From assembly GCF_039538365.1 (NCBI RefSeq), contig NZ_BAABCA010000003.1:186001-250000 (forward strand): a stretch of DNA of 64,000 bases, written 5' to 3'. A program made the translations under genes and the position numbers. This document shows, piece after piece, positions 1 to 7,783 of this stretch (position 1 is the first letter of the stretch; every line of letters starts with the position of its first letter). Source of the stretch: Postechiella marina. Lineage in GTDB: Bacteria; Bacteroidota; Bacteroidia; Flavobacteriales; Flavobacteriaceae. The notes under the pieces are model-generated. The model did no database searches. It was not told the DNA's origin and saw only the letters and a program-made list of their open reading frames with translations.

Positions 1-117
1 AGAAATGCCATAAAATATTTAATAGACGAAATAGAAAATAAAACACAAATTGTATCTAATAAAATGATAGAAATAAAAGGCAGCTTAATAATTAGAGATT
101 CCACCTTTAAAGTGTAA
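1..117 (+). CDS. LacI-family transcriptional regulator, C-terminal fragment (cut by window edge)
   Basis: The open frame enters from the left edge and ends at the TAA at 115-117, leaving 38 residues. The residues read through a helix (AIKYLIDEIENK) and end in a strand of the form EIKGSLIIRDST. That is the usual C-terminal signature of LacI/PurR-type regulators, where the last strand of the sugar-binding fold carries a L-I-x-R-x-S/T motif. Only the tail is visible, so the DNA-binding domain and ligand pocket cannot be judged. LacI regulators normally control neighbouring sugar-use genes, and the ORF just downstream contains remnants of such genes, which supports the call. The family is likely; its specificity is unknown. 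Confidence 0.6.
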   Translation, partial: RNAIKYLIDEIENKTQIVSNKMIEIKGSLIIRDSTFKV

Positions 118-189
118 CCTACTTAGTTAAATGTCTTTTTTACAAACCTAGTTGTCGTTTTTAAAGAGTTACAAACTTATTGCTTTATA

Positions 190-197
190 TAATTTTG
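190..197 (+). promoter_or_regulatory. Probable Bacteroidota -7 promoter element
   Basis: TAATTTTG matches the TAnnTTTG consensus exactly, 21 bases before the ATG at 219. No TTG lies at the usual 17-23 base spacing upstream, so the -33 half is missing or weak. Confidence 0.4.
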
Positions 198-218
198 ACT
201 CAAATTAAAACAACTATT

Positions 219-698
219 ATGAAACAAGACATTAATGCTTTCTTTAAAGAAAACGGTTATTATTTAGCCAAAGGACTTTTTTCTAAAAAAGATATCGAAA
301 ATTTAGAACATGATTTTGATAAAATTGTAAATCAGTTACAAAAATCGAACACTAAAATTGATGCAACATGGAAAGGTGCAGCTATAGAAAACATAAAATC
401 TAAAGACGATATTATTATACACACGCATAATGTGCAACAATACTCTAGTGTGTGGTTAAAGGCTTTGTTAGATTATACATTTTTAAATATAACCTCTAAA
501 ATTTTAGGAGAAAATACTGTACTACATCACAGTAAATTATTTCAAAAAGCAAATTTTGATGTAACCTGCGAATTTGGCCCTGTACCATATTTACCAACTT
601 TGCCTTTTACTAATACACCCGTTTCGTCTCAATGGGAAATGAATATCTTTATGAAAAATCTACTAACCAAAACTTACAAACAATGGATGCTTCAGTAA
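219..698 (+). pseudogene. Chimeric remnant: phytanoyl-CoA dioxygenase N-terminus fused in frame to sugar isomerase/epimerase C-terminus
   Basis: The likely start is the ATG at 219 (MKQDINAFFKENGYYLAK); an in-frame TTG at 180 is less plausible. Residues 1 to about 107 look like the front of a phytanoyl-CoA dioxygenase (PhyH) family protein: an N-terminal helix with GYYLAKGLFS, then ILGENTVLHHSKLFQK, where family members normally continue into the iron-binding H-x-D motif. Here that motif and the rest of the double-stranded beta-helix are absent. From about residue 110 the sequence (EFGPVPYLPTLPFTN, then QWEMNIFMK) resembles instead the C-terminal end of xylose-isomerase-like TIM-barrel sugar isomerases. 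The simplest reading is that a deletion fused two neighbouring genes of a sugar-use locus and left the product without either active site. This is inferred from motif recall, not from a search. A bona fide short protein of unknown family is the alternative. Confidence 0.55.
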
Positions 699-727
699 AT
701 TAAGAATACTTTAAATTACACGTACAT

Positions 728-761
728 TTTGTGCTATAATAATCCTATTTTAATACTTTTG
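728..761 (+). promoter_or_regulatory. Promoter of uppP-truB (TTTG-N22-TACTTTTG)
   Basis: TTTG at 728-731 and TACTTTTG at 754-761 match the Bacteroidota -33/-7 consensus with a 22-base spacer. The -7 element ends 5 bases before the uppP ATG, so transcription would start at or next to the start codon and the mRNA would be leaderless or nearly so. Confidence 0.6.
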
Positions 762-766
762 CGCTT

Positions 767-1561
767 ATGGATATAATAGATGCAATTATTCTTGGTATTA
801 TTCAAGGACTTACAGAGTTTTTACCCGTATCGTCAAGCGGTCATTTAGAATTAGGGAAAGCTATTTTAGGAGACAATTCGGTTCCAGAAGAGAGCCTACT
901 ATTTACTGTTGTTTTACACTTTGCAACAGCTTTAAGTACTATTGTTATTTTTAGAAAAGACATTTTAGACCTTTTAAAAGGTGCTTTAAAATTTAAGTGG
1001 AACGACGATTTACAGTTTATATCTAAAATTGGTATTTCTATGATTCCTGCTGTAGTTGTCGGGCTGTTTTTTGAAGAACAATTAGAAGCCTTATTTGGTG
1101 GTAATATTTTACTTGTTGGTTGCATGCTTATTATTACTGCCATTTTACTTTTTCTTGCAGATAAAGCAAAAGACACCAATAAAAAAGTATCTTTTAAAAA
1201 CGCTTTTGTTATTGGTATATCTCAAGCTATAGCTATGCTACCTGGTATTTCGCGTTCTGGCGCTACCATATCTACATCTGTACTTTTAGGAAACGACAAA
1301 ACTAAAGCAGCTCGCTTTTCGTTTTTAATGGTGGTTCCTTTAATTTTTGGTAAAATTGCTAAAGATGTTTTAAGTGGAGACATTAATTATAACAGTGGTA
1401 ATTTTACTGCACTTTCTATAGGTTTTGTAGCTGCTTTTGTAGCTGGTTTATTTGCTTGTACCTGGATGATCTCTTTAGTTAAAAAAAGTAAATTATCTTA
1501 CTTTGCCATTTACTGTGTTGTTGTTGGGTTAATTGCGGTTATTTATTCTTTACTAAATTAA
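767..1561 (+). CDS. uppP: Undecaprenyl-diphosphatase UppP (BacA)
   Basis: This integral membrane enzyme removes a phosphate from undecaprenyl pyrophosphate. It recycles the lipid carrier for peptidoglycan and surface polysaccharides and gives bacitracin tolerance. The 264-residue length is normal for the family. The two family signatures are present: EFLPVSSSGH at residues 17-26 and LPGISRSGATIS around 157-168, which together form the catalytic pocket. About eight hydrophobic helices fill the rest. The ATG at 767 is fixed by the BacA motif close to the N-terminus. truB begins one base after the stop, so the two are almost certainly co-transcribed, as in many flavobacteria. The usual upstream partner in that order (ftsX, DUF3098) is missing here and is replaced by the broken ORF at 219-698. 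Confidence 0.95.
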   Translation: MDIIDAIILGIIQGLTEFLPVSSSGHLELGKAILGDNSVPEESLLFTVVLHFATALSTIVIFRKDILDLLKGALKFKWNDDLQFISKIGISMIPAVVVGLFFEEQLEALFGGNILLVGCMLIITAILLFLADKAKDTNKKVSFKNAFVIGISQAIAMLPGISRSGATISTSVLLGNDKTKAARFSFLMVVPLIFGKIAKDVLSGDINYNSGNFTALSIGFVAAFVAGLFACTWMISLVKKSKLSYFAIYCVVVGLIAVIYSLLN

Positions 1562-1562
1562 A

Positions 1563-2255
1563 ATGATGACTGCAGAAAATTACCTTGCTGGACATGTTTT
1601 ACTAATAGACAAACCTTTAAACTGGACCTCTTTTCAGGTAGTTAACAAACTACGCTGGGAAATTCGTCAAGCATTTAATATAAAAAAAATAAAGGTTGGT
1701 CATGCAGGTACCTTAGACCCTTTAGCAACAGGATTATTGGTTATTTGCACTGGAAAAATGACTAAACAAATAGACACTTTTCAAGGACAAATAAAAGAAT
1801 ACACTGGCACCATTACCTTAGGAGGCACAACACCATCGTACGATTTAGAATCTGAAATAAACGAAACGTTTCCTACCAACCATATCACCGAAGATTTAAT
1901 ACACCAGACCACCAAGCAGTTTATTGGAGAAATTCAGCAATTCCCTCCTGTTTTTTCTGCATTAAAAAAAGACGGTAAACGTTTATACGAATATGCAAGA
2001 GCTGGAGAAACGGTAGAAATTAAACCTAGAACAATTCATATTTCTGAATTTGAAATCACTAAAATAAATGGTTTAAATATTGAGTTTAGAGTGCTTTGCA
2101 GTAAAGGAACATACATTCGTTCTTTAGCTAACGATTTTGGAAAAGCATTACAATCTGGCGCACATTTATCTGTCTTACGACGCACAAAAATTGGCGATTT
2201 TAAAGTAGAAAACGGTGTTACTATCGAAGATTTCATAGCTAACTTAAAAAACTAA
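1563..2255 (+). CDS. truB: tRNA pseudouridine(55) synthase TruB
   Basis: This cytoplasmic enzyme isomerises U55 in the T loop of elongator tRNAs. The protein has 230 residues. The catalytic motif is seen as VGHAGTLDPLATGLL, with the nucleophilic aspartate at residue 52, followed by the KxYxGxxxLG-type segment (KEYTGTITLGGTTPSYD). A second conserved block, CSKGTYIRSLANDFG, lies near residue 180. There is no C-terminal PUA extension; the protein ends soon after the core, as is usual in Bacteroidota. Two adjacent ATG codons (1563, 1566) could serve as start. The gene follows uppP by one base and has no promoter of its own that I can see, so it depends on the uppP promoter. Confidence 0.95.
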   Translation: MMTAENYLAGHVLLIDKPLNWTSFQVVNKLRWEIRQAFNIKKIKVGHAGTLDPLATGLLVICTGKMTKQIDTFQGQIKEYTGTITLGGTTPSYDLESEINETFPTNHITEDLIHQTTKQFIGEIQQFPPVFSALKKDGKRLYEYARAGETVEIKPRTIHISEFEITKINGLNIEFRVLCSKGTYIRSLANDFGKALQSGAHLSVLRRTKIGDFKVENGVTIEDFIANLKN

Positions 2256-2275
2256 ATTACATTATTTAACGTATA

Positions 2276-2293
2276 TTGTATTAAAGAATACAA
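2276..2293 (+). promoter_or_regulatory. Small perfect hairpin in front of a TTG-started gene
   Basis: TTGTATT at 2276-2282 and AATACAA at 2287-2293 form a perfect 7-bp stem with a 4-base loop, 14 bases before the TTG start at 2308. It could be a protein operator or an mRNA hairpin. No T run follows, so it is not a terminator. Confidence 0.3.
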
Positions 2294-2307
2294 TAAACAC
2301 AACCGAT

Positions 2308-3015
2308 TTGAGCCTAACAGATCAACATAAAGCCCTACTTATAACACTACTAATTACAGGAACAGTAATACTTTCTGTTTTTAACTTTGGACTTAACAAA
2401 CAAAAAACTTTAGCTTCTGAAAGTTATTACGAAATAGAACCCGAAAAAGAACTACCTAAAGAAGAAACTAAAGTTTTAAACCAAAAAAATAATACTAAAG
2501 CAGAAACAAATAAAGCTTATAACGAAACAAAAAATAACAAGCATTTTGCACAGGCATATAAAACTATTGCTCCGCCAGAAGACTATGTTCCCAATGTAAA
2601 AACACCTACAACTTCTGCTAACTCTTACAACAAATACAGAGCTAAACCAAACGTTAAAAAAATAGATAAAAAAGAATTATCGTCTTTTGATAAAGTAAAC
2701 AACTTACTAAAAAAACAAAAAGGAGAAGGTGCAAACACTAAAAGTACCATTAGTTATTCTTTGGTAAATAGAACACATTCGCATTTACCTACTCCAGTAT
2801 ATTTATGCGAAGTAGGTGGTAAAATTGTAATAAATATAACTGTAAATGCCAGAGGAAATGTTACAGATGCTTATGTAAACTCATCGTCTACATCGTCAAA
2901 CGAGTGTTTAATAGAGCATGCTTTAGAGTACGCAAAAAACTCTCAATTTAACGCAGCACCTTCAAAACCGTCGCAAATAGGATCTATTACTTTTTATTTT
3001 ATAGGAAAACAGTAG
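2308..3015 (+). CDS. TonB-like membrane-anchored periplasmic protein
   Basis: The 235-residue protein has one N-terminal membrane segment (about residues 9-27). A long Lys/Glu/Asn-rich linker follows (35-145). The C-terminal domain (about 160-233) ends in beta strands (GKIVINITVNARGNVTDAYV and ITFYF) typical of the TonB C-terminal fold. That layout is the one used by energy-transducing TonB proteins, which bring inner-membrane proton-motive force to outer-membrane receptors. Two cysteines (in YLCEVGG and NECLIEHA) could form a disulphide. No ATG is available near the N-terminus, and the TTG at 2308 gives a sensible topology. The last 17 bases overlap the 3' end of the opposing thioredoxin-like gene. 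There are no exbB/exbD neighbours, so the specific role is unknown. Confidence 0.6.
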   Translation: MSLTDQHKALLITLLITGTVILSVFNFGLNKQKTLASESYYEIEPEKELPKEETKVLNQKNNTKAETNKAYNETKNNKHFAQAYKTIAPPEDYVPNVKTPTTSANSYNKYRAKPNVKKIDKKELSSFDKVNNLLKKQKGEGANTKSTISYSLVNRTHSHLPTPVYLCEVGGKIVINITVNARGNVTDAYVNSSSTSSNECLIEHALEYAKNSQFNAAPSKPSQIGSITFYFIGKQ

Positions 3016-3616
3016 GCTTTAATTTACTTAGCATTTCAAGTAAATCATCTATAATATTTTGCCCTTTATTTTTATTATACCAATGTTGTAAATCTTCTTT
3101 AAACTCTGGAGTTAACGCTCCGTTTTCGGCTTTAAATCTATTTACGTAACCCGTAGCTTCACTTGGTCTTGGTCCATATGTATCTACAACTTCTCCTGTG
3201 GTGTTATCTATCATTATCAACTTAGGAATAGAGCGACCTCCATTGGTTAAAAAAGCATCCATTAATTCCAAATTTTCGTCTCTAAGTACTACTTTAAAAT
3301 CAATTTTATCGTTTAAACTAGCTACTTTATTTAAAACAGGCATAACATGTGCCGCATCACCACACCAGCTTTCTGTTATAACTAGCCAAGTTACAGACTC
3401 GCTAAAGGCTTTCAATTTTTCTTGTGCTGCATCAGCTACCTTTATCGTTTTATCCCACCGCTTCATTCTTTTATCATTTAAAAACGTATAATTAGCTAGT
3501 ACTTCCGTTTTCTCTTTTCCTGTATTAGAGTTCTCGCTTACCAGTTGCTTTACCAAAGCTCTGTAATCTTGGTAAGACATGCTTTTTGCTATACTTTCCT
3601 TTATGATTGTATCCAT
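2999..3616 (-). CDS. Thioredoxin-like family protein with a SWCGDA motif
   Basis: This is a 205-residue soluble protein without a signal peptide. The central region (about 55-170) reads as a thioredoxin fold: a strand ending in VITESWCGDA, with the active-site position occupied by W84-C85-G86-D87, so there is only one cysteine where classical thioredoxins have CxxC. A later strand carries the cis-proline segment RSIPKLIMID. This type belongs to the single-cysteine thioredoxin-like proteins common in Bacteroidota and Firmicutes. It probably acts as a monothiol reductase or redox sensor; substrate unknown. The gene is convergent with the TonB-like gene, with a 17-base overlap, and transcription starts from the element at 3636-3643. 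Confidence 0.75.
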   Translation of the reverse strand: MDTIIKESIAKSMSYQDYRALVKQLVSENSNTGKEKTEVLANYTFLNDKRMKRWDKTIKVADAAQEKLKAFSESVTWLVITESWCGDAAHVMPVLNKVASLNDKIDFKVVLRDENLELMDAFLTNGGRSIPKLIMIDNTTGEVVDTYGPRPSEATGYVNRFKAENGALTPEFKEDLQHWYNKNKGQNIIDDLLEMLSKLKPTVFL

Positions 3617-3635
3617 AATTTATTTTTTATCAGAA

Positions 3636-3643
3636 CAAAATTA
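3636..3643 (-). promoter_or_regulatory. Probable -7 promoter element of the thioredoxin-like gene
   Basis: Read on the minus strand, TAATTTTG matches TAnnTTTG exactly and lies 20 bases upstream of the ATG at 3616. No good -33 TTG is seen. Confidence 0.45.
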
Positions 3644-3736
3644 ATATCTTGTACCTCCCTTTACGATGACTTTTGTCATGCTTTTACTTAAAACCTTACA
3701 GCCTAATTATTGGCTTTAATAAAACCTGAATTTTAA

Positions 3737-4309
3737 ATGAATAAACACAGATGTAATTGGTGTGTTGGAAACGATTTATATGAAGCTTATCATGATGAAG
3801 AATGGGGTGTACCCGTTTACGATGATGCTACAATTTTTGAATTTTTAATGTTAGAAACCTTTCAAGCTGGTTTAAGTTGGATTACTATTTTAAAAAAACG
3901 TGAAAATTTTAGAAATGCTTTTGATGATTTCGACTATAAAAAAATAGCAAAATACAATCAAATCAAAATAGATACTTTACTGCAAGACACCGGTATTATT
4001 AGAAATAAATTAAAGGTAAAAGCAACGGTTACAAACGCTCAAAATTTTATTAAAATACAAGAAGAATTTGGTAGTTTTAGTAAATACATTTGGGGTTTTG
4101 TAAACCATAAACCTATTAATAATGATTTTAAAAACTTAAGCGATGTACCAGCGAACACACCTTTAAGCGATAAAATTAGTAAAGATTTAAAAAAACGAGG
4201 CTTTAAATTTGTTGGTTCTACAGTGGTATACGCACATATGCAAGCTACAGGTATGGTAAACGACCACGAAGTTAAATGCTTTAGATATGAAGAAGTAAAA
4301 ACAGCATGA
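3737..4309 (+). CDS. tag: DNA-3-methyladenine glycosylase I (Tag)
   Basis: This base-excision repair enzyme removes 3-methyladenine from alkylated DNA in the cytoplasm. The protein has 190 residues, the usual length. The N-terminus RCNWCVGNDLYEAYHDEEWG contains the zinc-binding Cys6 and His19. The partner ligands are near the end in NDHEVKC, with the His and Cys four residues apart, the family's zinc-snap arrangement. The core has the helix-hairpin-helix glycosylase fold with LEMFQAGLSW-like sequence (LETFQAGLSWITIL). The start is fixed by the N-terminal zinc motif. The stop codon overlaps the next ATG (ATGA), so tag and the DUF2490 gene are translationally coupled. Confidence 0.95.
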   Translation: MNKHRCNWCVGNDLYEAYHDEEWGVPVYDDATIFEFLMLETFQAGLSWITILKKRENFRNAFDDFDYKKIAKYNQIKIDTLLQDTGIIRNKLKVKATVTNAQNFIKIQEEFGSFSKYIWGFVNHKPINNDFKNLSDVPANTPLSDKISKDLKKRGFKFVGSTVVYAHMQATGMVNDHEVKCFRYEEVKTA

Positions 4310-4977
4310 ACCACATAAAAACCATTTTACTTTTTCTCGTTTTTATTAATTACTACAACCTCGCTTCGCAAAGTAATTTTAACTCTTTAGGCGAATCTGT
4401 GGTGTCTGTAGAAAACAAAACATCTAAATCTTATAGTTTTAATTTTGTTTTAAGAAGTCGGTATTTTTTATACCAACCCGAAACATTTAATTATAAACAA
4501 CAGCAGGTAGATGCCTTTCATTTTTCTAATTTTAAATTAAAGCAATCGTATAAATTAAGTTTAGGCGTTTATTATAGAAACAGAGATTGGTTTGATAGCG
4601 GACACGACGAATTGCGTTTTCTAGAACAAATTACCTATTCTAAAAAACGAGCTATTGCCAAGCACAGCCATAGGTTTAGAGCAGAACAACGTATTATAAA
4701 CTCTAAAACCATTTACAGACAACGCTATAAATTTGAGATAAACACTCCGCTAAACACAAACACAGTAAAATCGTATTTAATAACAGCCATAGAAGGTTTA
4801 CTTAGCTTAAATAAAACTATAAAACCCGAAACAGATTTAAGATTTACAGCTATAGTTGGTTGGCAAATTAGCGAAGACTTAAAACTGCAAACAGGTTTAG
4901 AACACAGATTTGAAGCTTTTAATTTAGCTGCAAAAAACAATTTATTTGTATTATCATCTGCAGTAATAAAAATTTAA
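4306..4977 (+). CDS. DUF2490 family outer-membrane-type protein
   Basis: The 223-residue protein has an N-terminal signal peptide (hydrophobic stretch, residues 4-20, ending near ASQS). The rest is mostly alternating amphipathic strands (YKLSLGVYYRNRDWF, RFRAEQRI, YRQRYKFEI, LQTGLEHRF), the pattern of a small beta-barrel. The spacing of R/E and aromatic residues fits DUF2490, a flavobacterial family without established function. Its ATG overlaps the tag stop by four bases, but nothing links it functionally to DNA repair. It probably rides in the same transcript. Confidence 0.65.
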   Translation: MNHIKTILLFLVFINYYNLASQSNFNSLGESVVSVENKTSKSYSFNFVLRSRYFLYQPETFNYKQQQVDAFHFSNFKLKQSYKLSLGVYYRNRDWFDSGHDELRFLEQITYSKKRAIAKHSHRFRAEQRIINSKTIYRQRYKFEINTPLNTNTVKSYLITAIEGLLSLNKTIKPETDLRFTAIVGWQISEDLKLQTGLEHRFEAFNLAAKNNLFVLSSAVIKI

Positions 4978-5089
4978 ATTTCGCCTAGCCCAACTTTTAT
5001 ATTTTAAATGATAACATAATGCTAAATGTTTTTAAAAAACATATACGATTGTGTAATTTAGCCTATCCATATAACCCCAATTTTATTTT

Positions 5090-6940
5090 ATGACTTTAAA
5101 ATACAAAAGCCTATGGCCATTAAGCTTTGTTATTTTTTTTCTGATGCTTTTTTTTACCTGTTCTAGGCAAGATACTGTTAGACCCCATATAAAAACAAAA
5201 CTTGCTGCTTTAGATACCTTGTTTGTAACACAACCTTTACAGTCTATTTTACAAATAGACAGCTTACTACAAGAAAGCTCTAATTTAAGCACCTTAGAGC
5301 AAGCAACATTATTGTTTAATAAAGGGGAAGCTTTATACTTAAACGATAAATACTTAGAAGCTTTAAATGCTCATTTAAAAAGCTATAAATTATTTTCTGA
5401 ACTAAAGGACAAATACAACGAAGCGCGCTGCCTTATTACCCTAAGCGGAGCGTCTTTGCATATGGGCGATATAGAAACCTCGCAAGCATACGCCTTAAAA
5501 GCCTTGCATTTGTCGCAATTAATAGGAGACACTAGAATAGAAGGAAAAGCATACAACCAATTATTTAGTTTACACTTTAAATTAAAAGACTACAACAAAG
5601 CATTAACTTACATAAAAACAACAGATAGCTTATACACTAAAGCCCTAGACACCACTTCTATTATTGCCATAAAAAGCAACACAGCAAGTGTATACTTGCA
5701 GCTTAAACAATACAACAAGGCCTTGGCCAGTTACCAAGAAGCGATGACTTTAAGTCAAACTAAAAAAGACCCAAAAACATTTGTTAGTGTTTTAAATAAT
5801 ATAGGTTACACTTATATAGAAGCTGGTGAGTATCAAAATGCCGAAAAATTTTTACGAGGAGCTATTACCATAAATAAAAACATAAAAGCCATAAATGCTG
5901 CTCCTTTTAAAGGTCTAGGCTCTATGTTTTTGCTAACTAACAAAACCGATTCTGCTTATGTAAATTATAAAAAAGCTTTAGACATCTATGCTTCAAATAA
6001 TAATGTAAAAGAAGAAATAGAAGTAAGAGATAAGCTAATTGCTATATTTATTATGACCAAAGATTACATAAAGGCTTTAAATTATCAAATAGTTAGAGAT
6101 AGCTTGCAATTACAAGTTAATAGCTTAGAGAAAAATAGGTTGTTAGATTTTGCTAATGTTAACTACGAAGTAAAGCAAAAGGAAACAGAAATTAATCATC
6201 AAAAAGAGATTAACTCTAGAAATACATGGCTTTTAGCGAGTATTATACTACTATTTATTTTGGTTATTATACTAACAGCTTTTTATGTTTATAACTCTAA
6301 GTTAAGAGCAGCAAACAAGGCCTCTAAACTAGAGCAAAGTTTGTTGCGTGTACAAATGAATCCGCACTTTATTTTTAACACTCTTGCTGCTATTCAAAAT
6401 ATAACTTTAGAAGGAAACCCTATAAAATCATCAAATCACATTGCTAAATTTTCAAAGCTAATTCGACAAAATTTCGACTACGTAAAAAAAGATTCTATTG
6501 CTTTAAACAAAGAAATAGCCATGATTTCTAATTACATAGAAACCCAACAATTACGCTTTAATAATGCCTTTAGCTACACCATAAAAATTGACGATAGTAT
6601 AAACACATCCAAAGTACATGTGCCACCTATGCTGCTGCAACCTTTTGTAGAAAATGCCATAGAATATGGTTTAAAAGAAAAAAAGAAAAACGGAGTACTT
6701 ACCATTAAAATAAAGCAAGAAATGCAAGCTTTATTATTTATAATTCTAGATAATGGTGTAGGCAGATCTGCAAAAGCAAAGCAAGAAAAAGTTACCGAAG
6801 AATTACATGCAACATCTATTTTTATAGAGCGTTTAAAAATGAGAAATAAGGGAGAAGAAAAAACGTTTATTATAGAAGATTTGTTTGACAAAGACAATAA
6901 CCCATCTGGCACAAAAGTATATTTTAAATTAAAACTTTAA
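5090..6940 (+). CDS. TPR-containing LytS-type sensor histidine kinase
   Basis: The 616-residue protein starts with a signal sequence whose end (FFTC, Cys24) could be a lipobox or simply part of a first membrane segment. Residues about 60-340 form tandem TPR repeats facing the periplasm (for example AYNQLFSLHFKLKDYNKALT and GYTYIEAGEYQNAEKFLRGA). A membrane helix spans 379-401. The cytoplasmic His_kinase domain (PF06580 type) carries LLRVQMNPHFIFNTLAAIQN with His426 as the likely phosphorylation site, then an ATPase region with PPMLLQPFVENAIEYGLKEK and ILDNGVGRSAKAK. Its stop overlaps the ATG of the LytTR regulator by one base, giving a coupled two-component pair. The TPR region presumably senses a peptide or protein; the signal is unknown. 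A paralogous kinase lies at 28676-30847. Confidence 0.85.
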   Translation: MTLKYKSLWPLSFVIFFLMLFFTCSRQDTVRPHIKTKLAALDTLFVTQPLQSILQIDSLLQESSNLSTLEQATLLFNKGEALYLNDKYLEALNAHLKSYKLFSELKDKYNEARCLITLSGASLHMGDIETSQAYALKALHLSQLIGDTRIEGKAYNQLFSLHFKLKDYNKALTYIKTTDSLYTKALDTTSIIAIKSNTASVYLQLKQYNKALASYQEAMTLSQTKKDPKTFVSVLNNIGYTYIEAGEYQNAEKFLRGAITINKNIKAINAAPFKGLGSMFLLTNKTDSAYVNYKKALDIYASNNNVKEEIEVRDKLIAIFIMTKDYIKALNYQIVRDSLQLQVNSLEKNRLLDFANVNYEVKQKETEINHQKEINSRNTWLLASIILLFILVIILTAFYVYNSKLRAANKASKLEQSLLRVQMNPHFIFNTLAAIQNITLEGNPIKSSNHIAKFSKLIRQNFDYVKKDSIALNKEIAMISNYIETQQLRFNNAFSYTIKIDDSINTSKVHVPPMLLQPFVENAIEYGLKEKKKNGVLTIKIKQEMQALLFIILDNGVGRSAKAKQEKVTEELHATSIFIERLKMRNKGEEKTFIIEDLFDKDNNPSGTKVYFKLKL

Positions 6941-7677
6941 TGATAAAAGCAGTTATAATAGAAGACGAGTTTAATGCCCTTAACACATTAGACAAGCTTA
7001 TTAAGTACACCCAAAAAGACATCGAGATTATTGCCAAAATAGATAATATAACTGAAGCTACAGTCTTTTTAAAAGACCAAAGCCCAGACCTTGTTTTTAT
7101 GGACATTGAGCTTATTGGTGGCAATGCTTTTCATATACTAGAAGCTTTAGAAAGTATATCTTTTAAAATAATTTTTACTACCGCTTATGATGAATTTGCT
7201 ATTAAAGCCATTAAGTTTGATACTATAGATTATTTATTAAAACCTATAGACTCAGAAGAATTATCGGCATGTATAGAACGCTTTAAAATTGGTTTTAAAA
7301 AAGAGCAAGTTTATAAAAATGCAGTAAATAAAGTTTCTAAAATTAACCAAAAAGAAACTCAAAAAACATTATTAATAAAAACTGCCGATGCCCAATACTT
7401 TCTTCAAATAAAAGATATTGTTCGTTGCCAATCAGACGGGAGTTATACCATTTTTCATACTAAAGACAAAAAAATAATGAGCGCTCGCAACCTCAAATAC
7501 TACGAGAATATTTTAAGCGAACATACTTTTGCCCGCGTACACCAATCGCATTTAGTAAACATTAAATACATTAAAACAATTAACAGTAACAATACTGTTT
7601 TATTAACTAATAGCGAAAAAATACCCGTTGCTACCCGCAAAAAATCGTATCTAAAACAACTTTTAGACACTTTATAA
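6940..7677 (+). CDS. LytTR-family response regulator
   Basis: The 245-residue regulator has a receiver domain (1-120) with acidic pocket residues EDE at 8-10, the phospho-acceptor Asp55 in LVFMDIELIGG, and the conserved Thr/Lys (IFTTAYDEFA, LLKPID). A LytTR DNA-binding domain follows (about 140-245), with LLIKTADAQYFLQIKDIV and the RVHQSHLVNIKYI motif. LytTR domains bind paired short direct repeats. The gene is coupled to the kinase before it (TAATG overlap). It could control the unknown cassette starting 107 bases downstream, since no other obvious target is adjacent; that is inference only. Confidence 0.9.
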   Translation: MIKAVIIEDEFNALNTLDKLIKYTQKDIEIIAKIDNITEATVFLKDQSPDLVFMDIELIGGNAFHILEALESISFKIIFTTAYDEFAIKAIKFDTIDYLLKPIDSEELSACIERFKIGFKKEQVYKNAVNKVSKINQKETQKTLLIKTADAQYFLQIKDIVRCQSDGSYTIFHTKDKKIMSARNLKYYENILSEHTFARVHQSHLVNIKYIKTINSNNTVLLTNSEKIPVATRKKSYLKQLLDTL

Positions 7678-7740
7678 ACGCAAATACAAAACAAAAAACA
7701 GCACTTGTAAAACGGTTTTAAAAACCCCCTATTCAAATCT

Positions 7741-7748
7741 TAGTTTTG
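7741..7748 (+). promoter_or_regulatory. Probable -7 promoter element for the five-gene cassette
   Basis: TAGTTTTG matches TAnnTTTG exactly, 35 bases before the ATG at 7784. No TTG lies 17-23 bases upstream, which fits a promoter that needs an activator, but the match could be by chance. Confidence 0.4.
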
Positions 7749-7783
7749 AGGTAAATAAACAAATAACCTTAAAATTAAAGATC

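Noticed and set aside
841..1179. Minus-strand open frame of 112 codons inside uppP
   Set aside because: It is fully inside a gene with strong motifs on the other strand; no promoter and no recognisable protein.
3666..3679. ATGAC/GTCAT hairpin between the thioredoxin-like gene and tag
   Set aside because: Only five base pairs and no conserved context visible; too weak to call an operator.
5017..5042. AT-rich near-palindrome upstream of the first LytS kinase as a terminator
   Set aside because: The stem is only A-T pairs and no T run follows; likely to be chance in AT-rich DNA.
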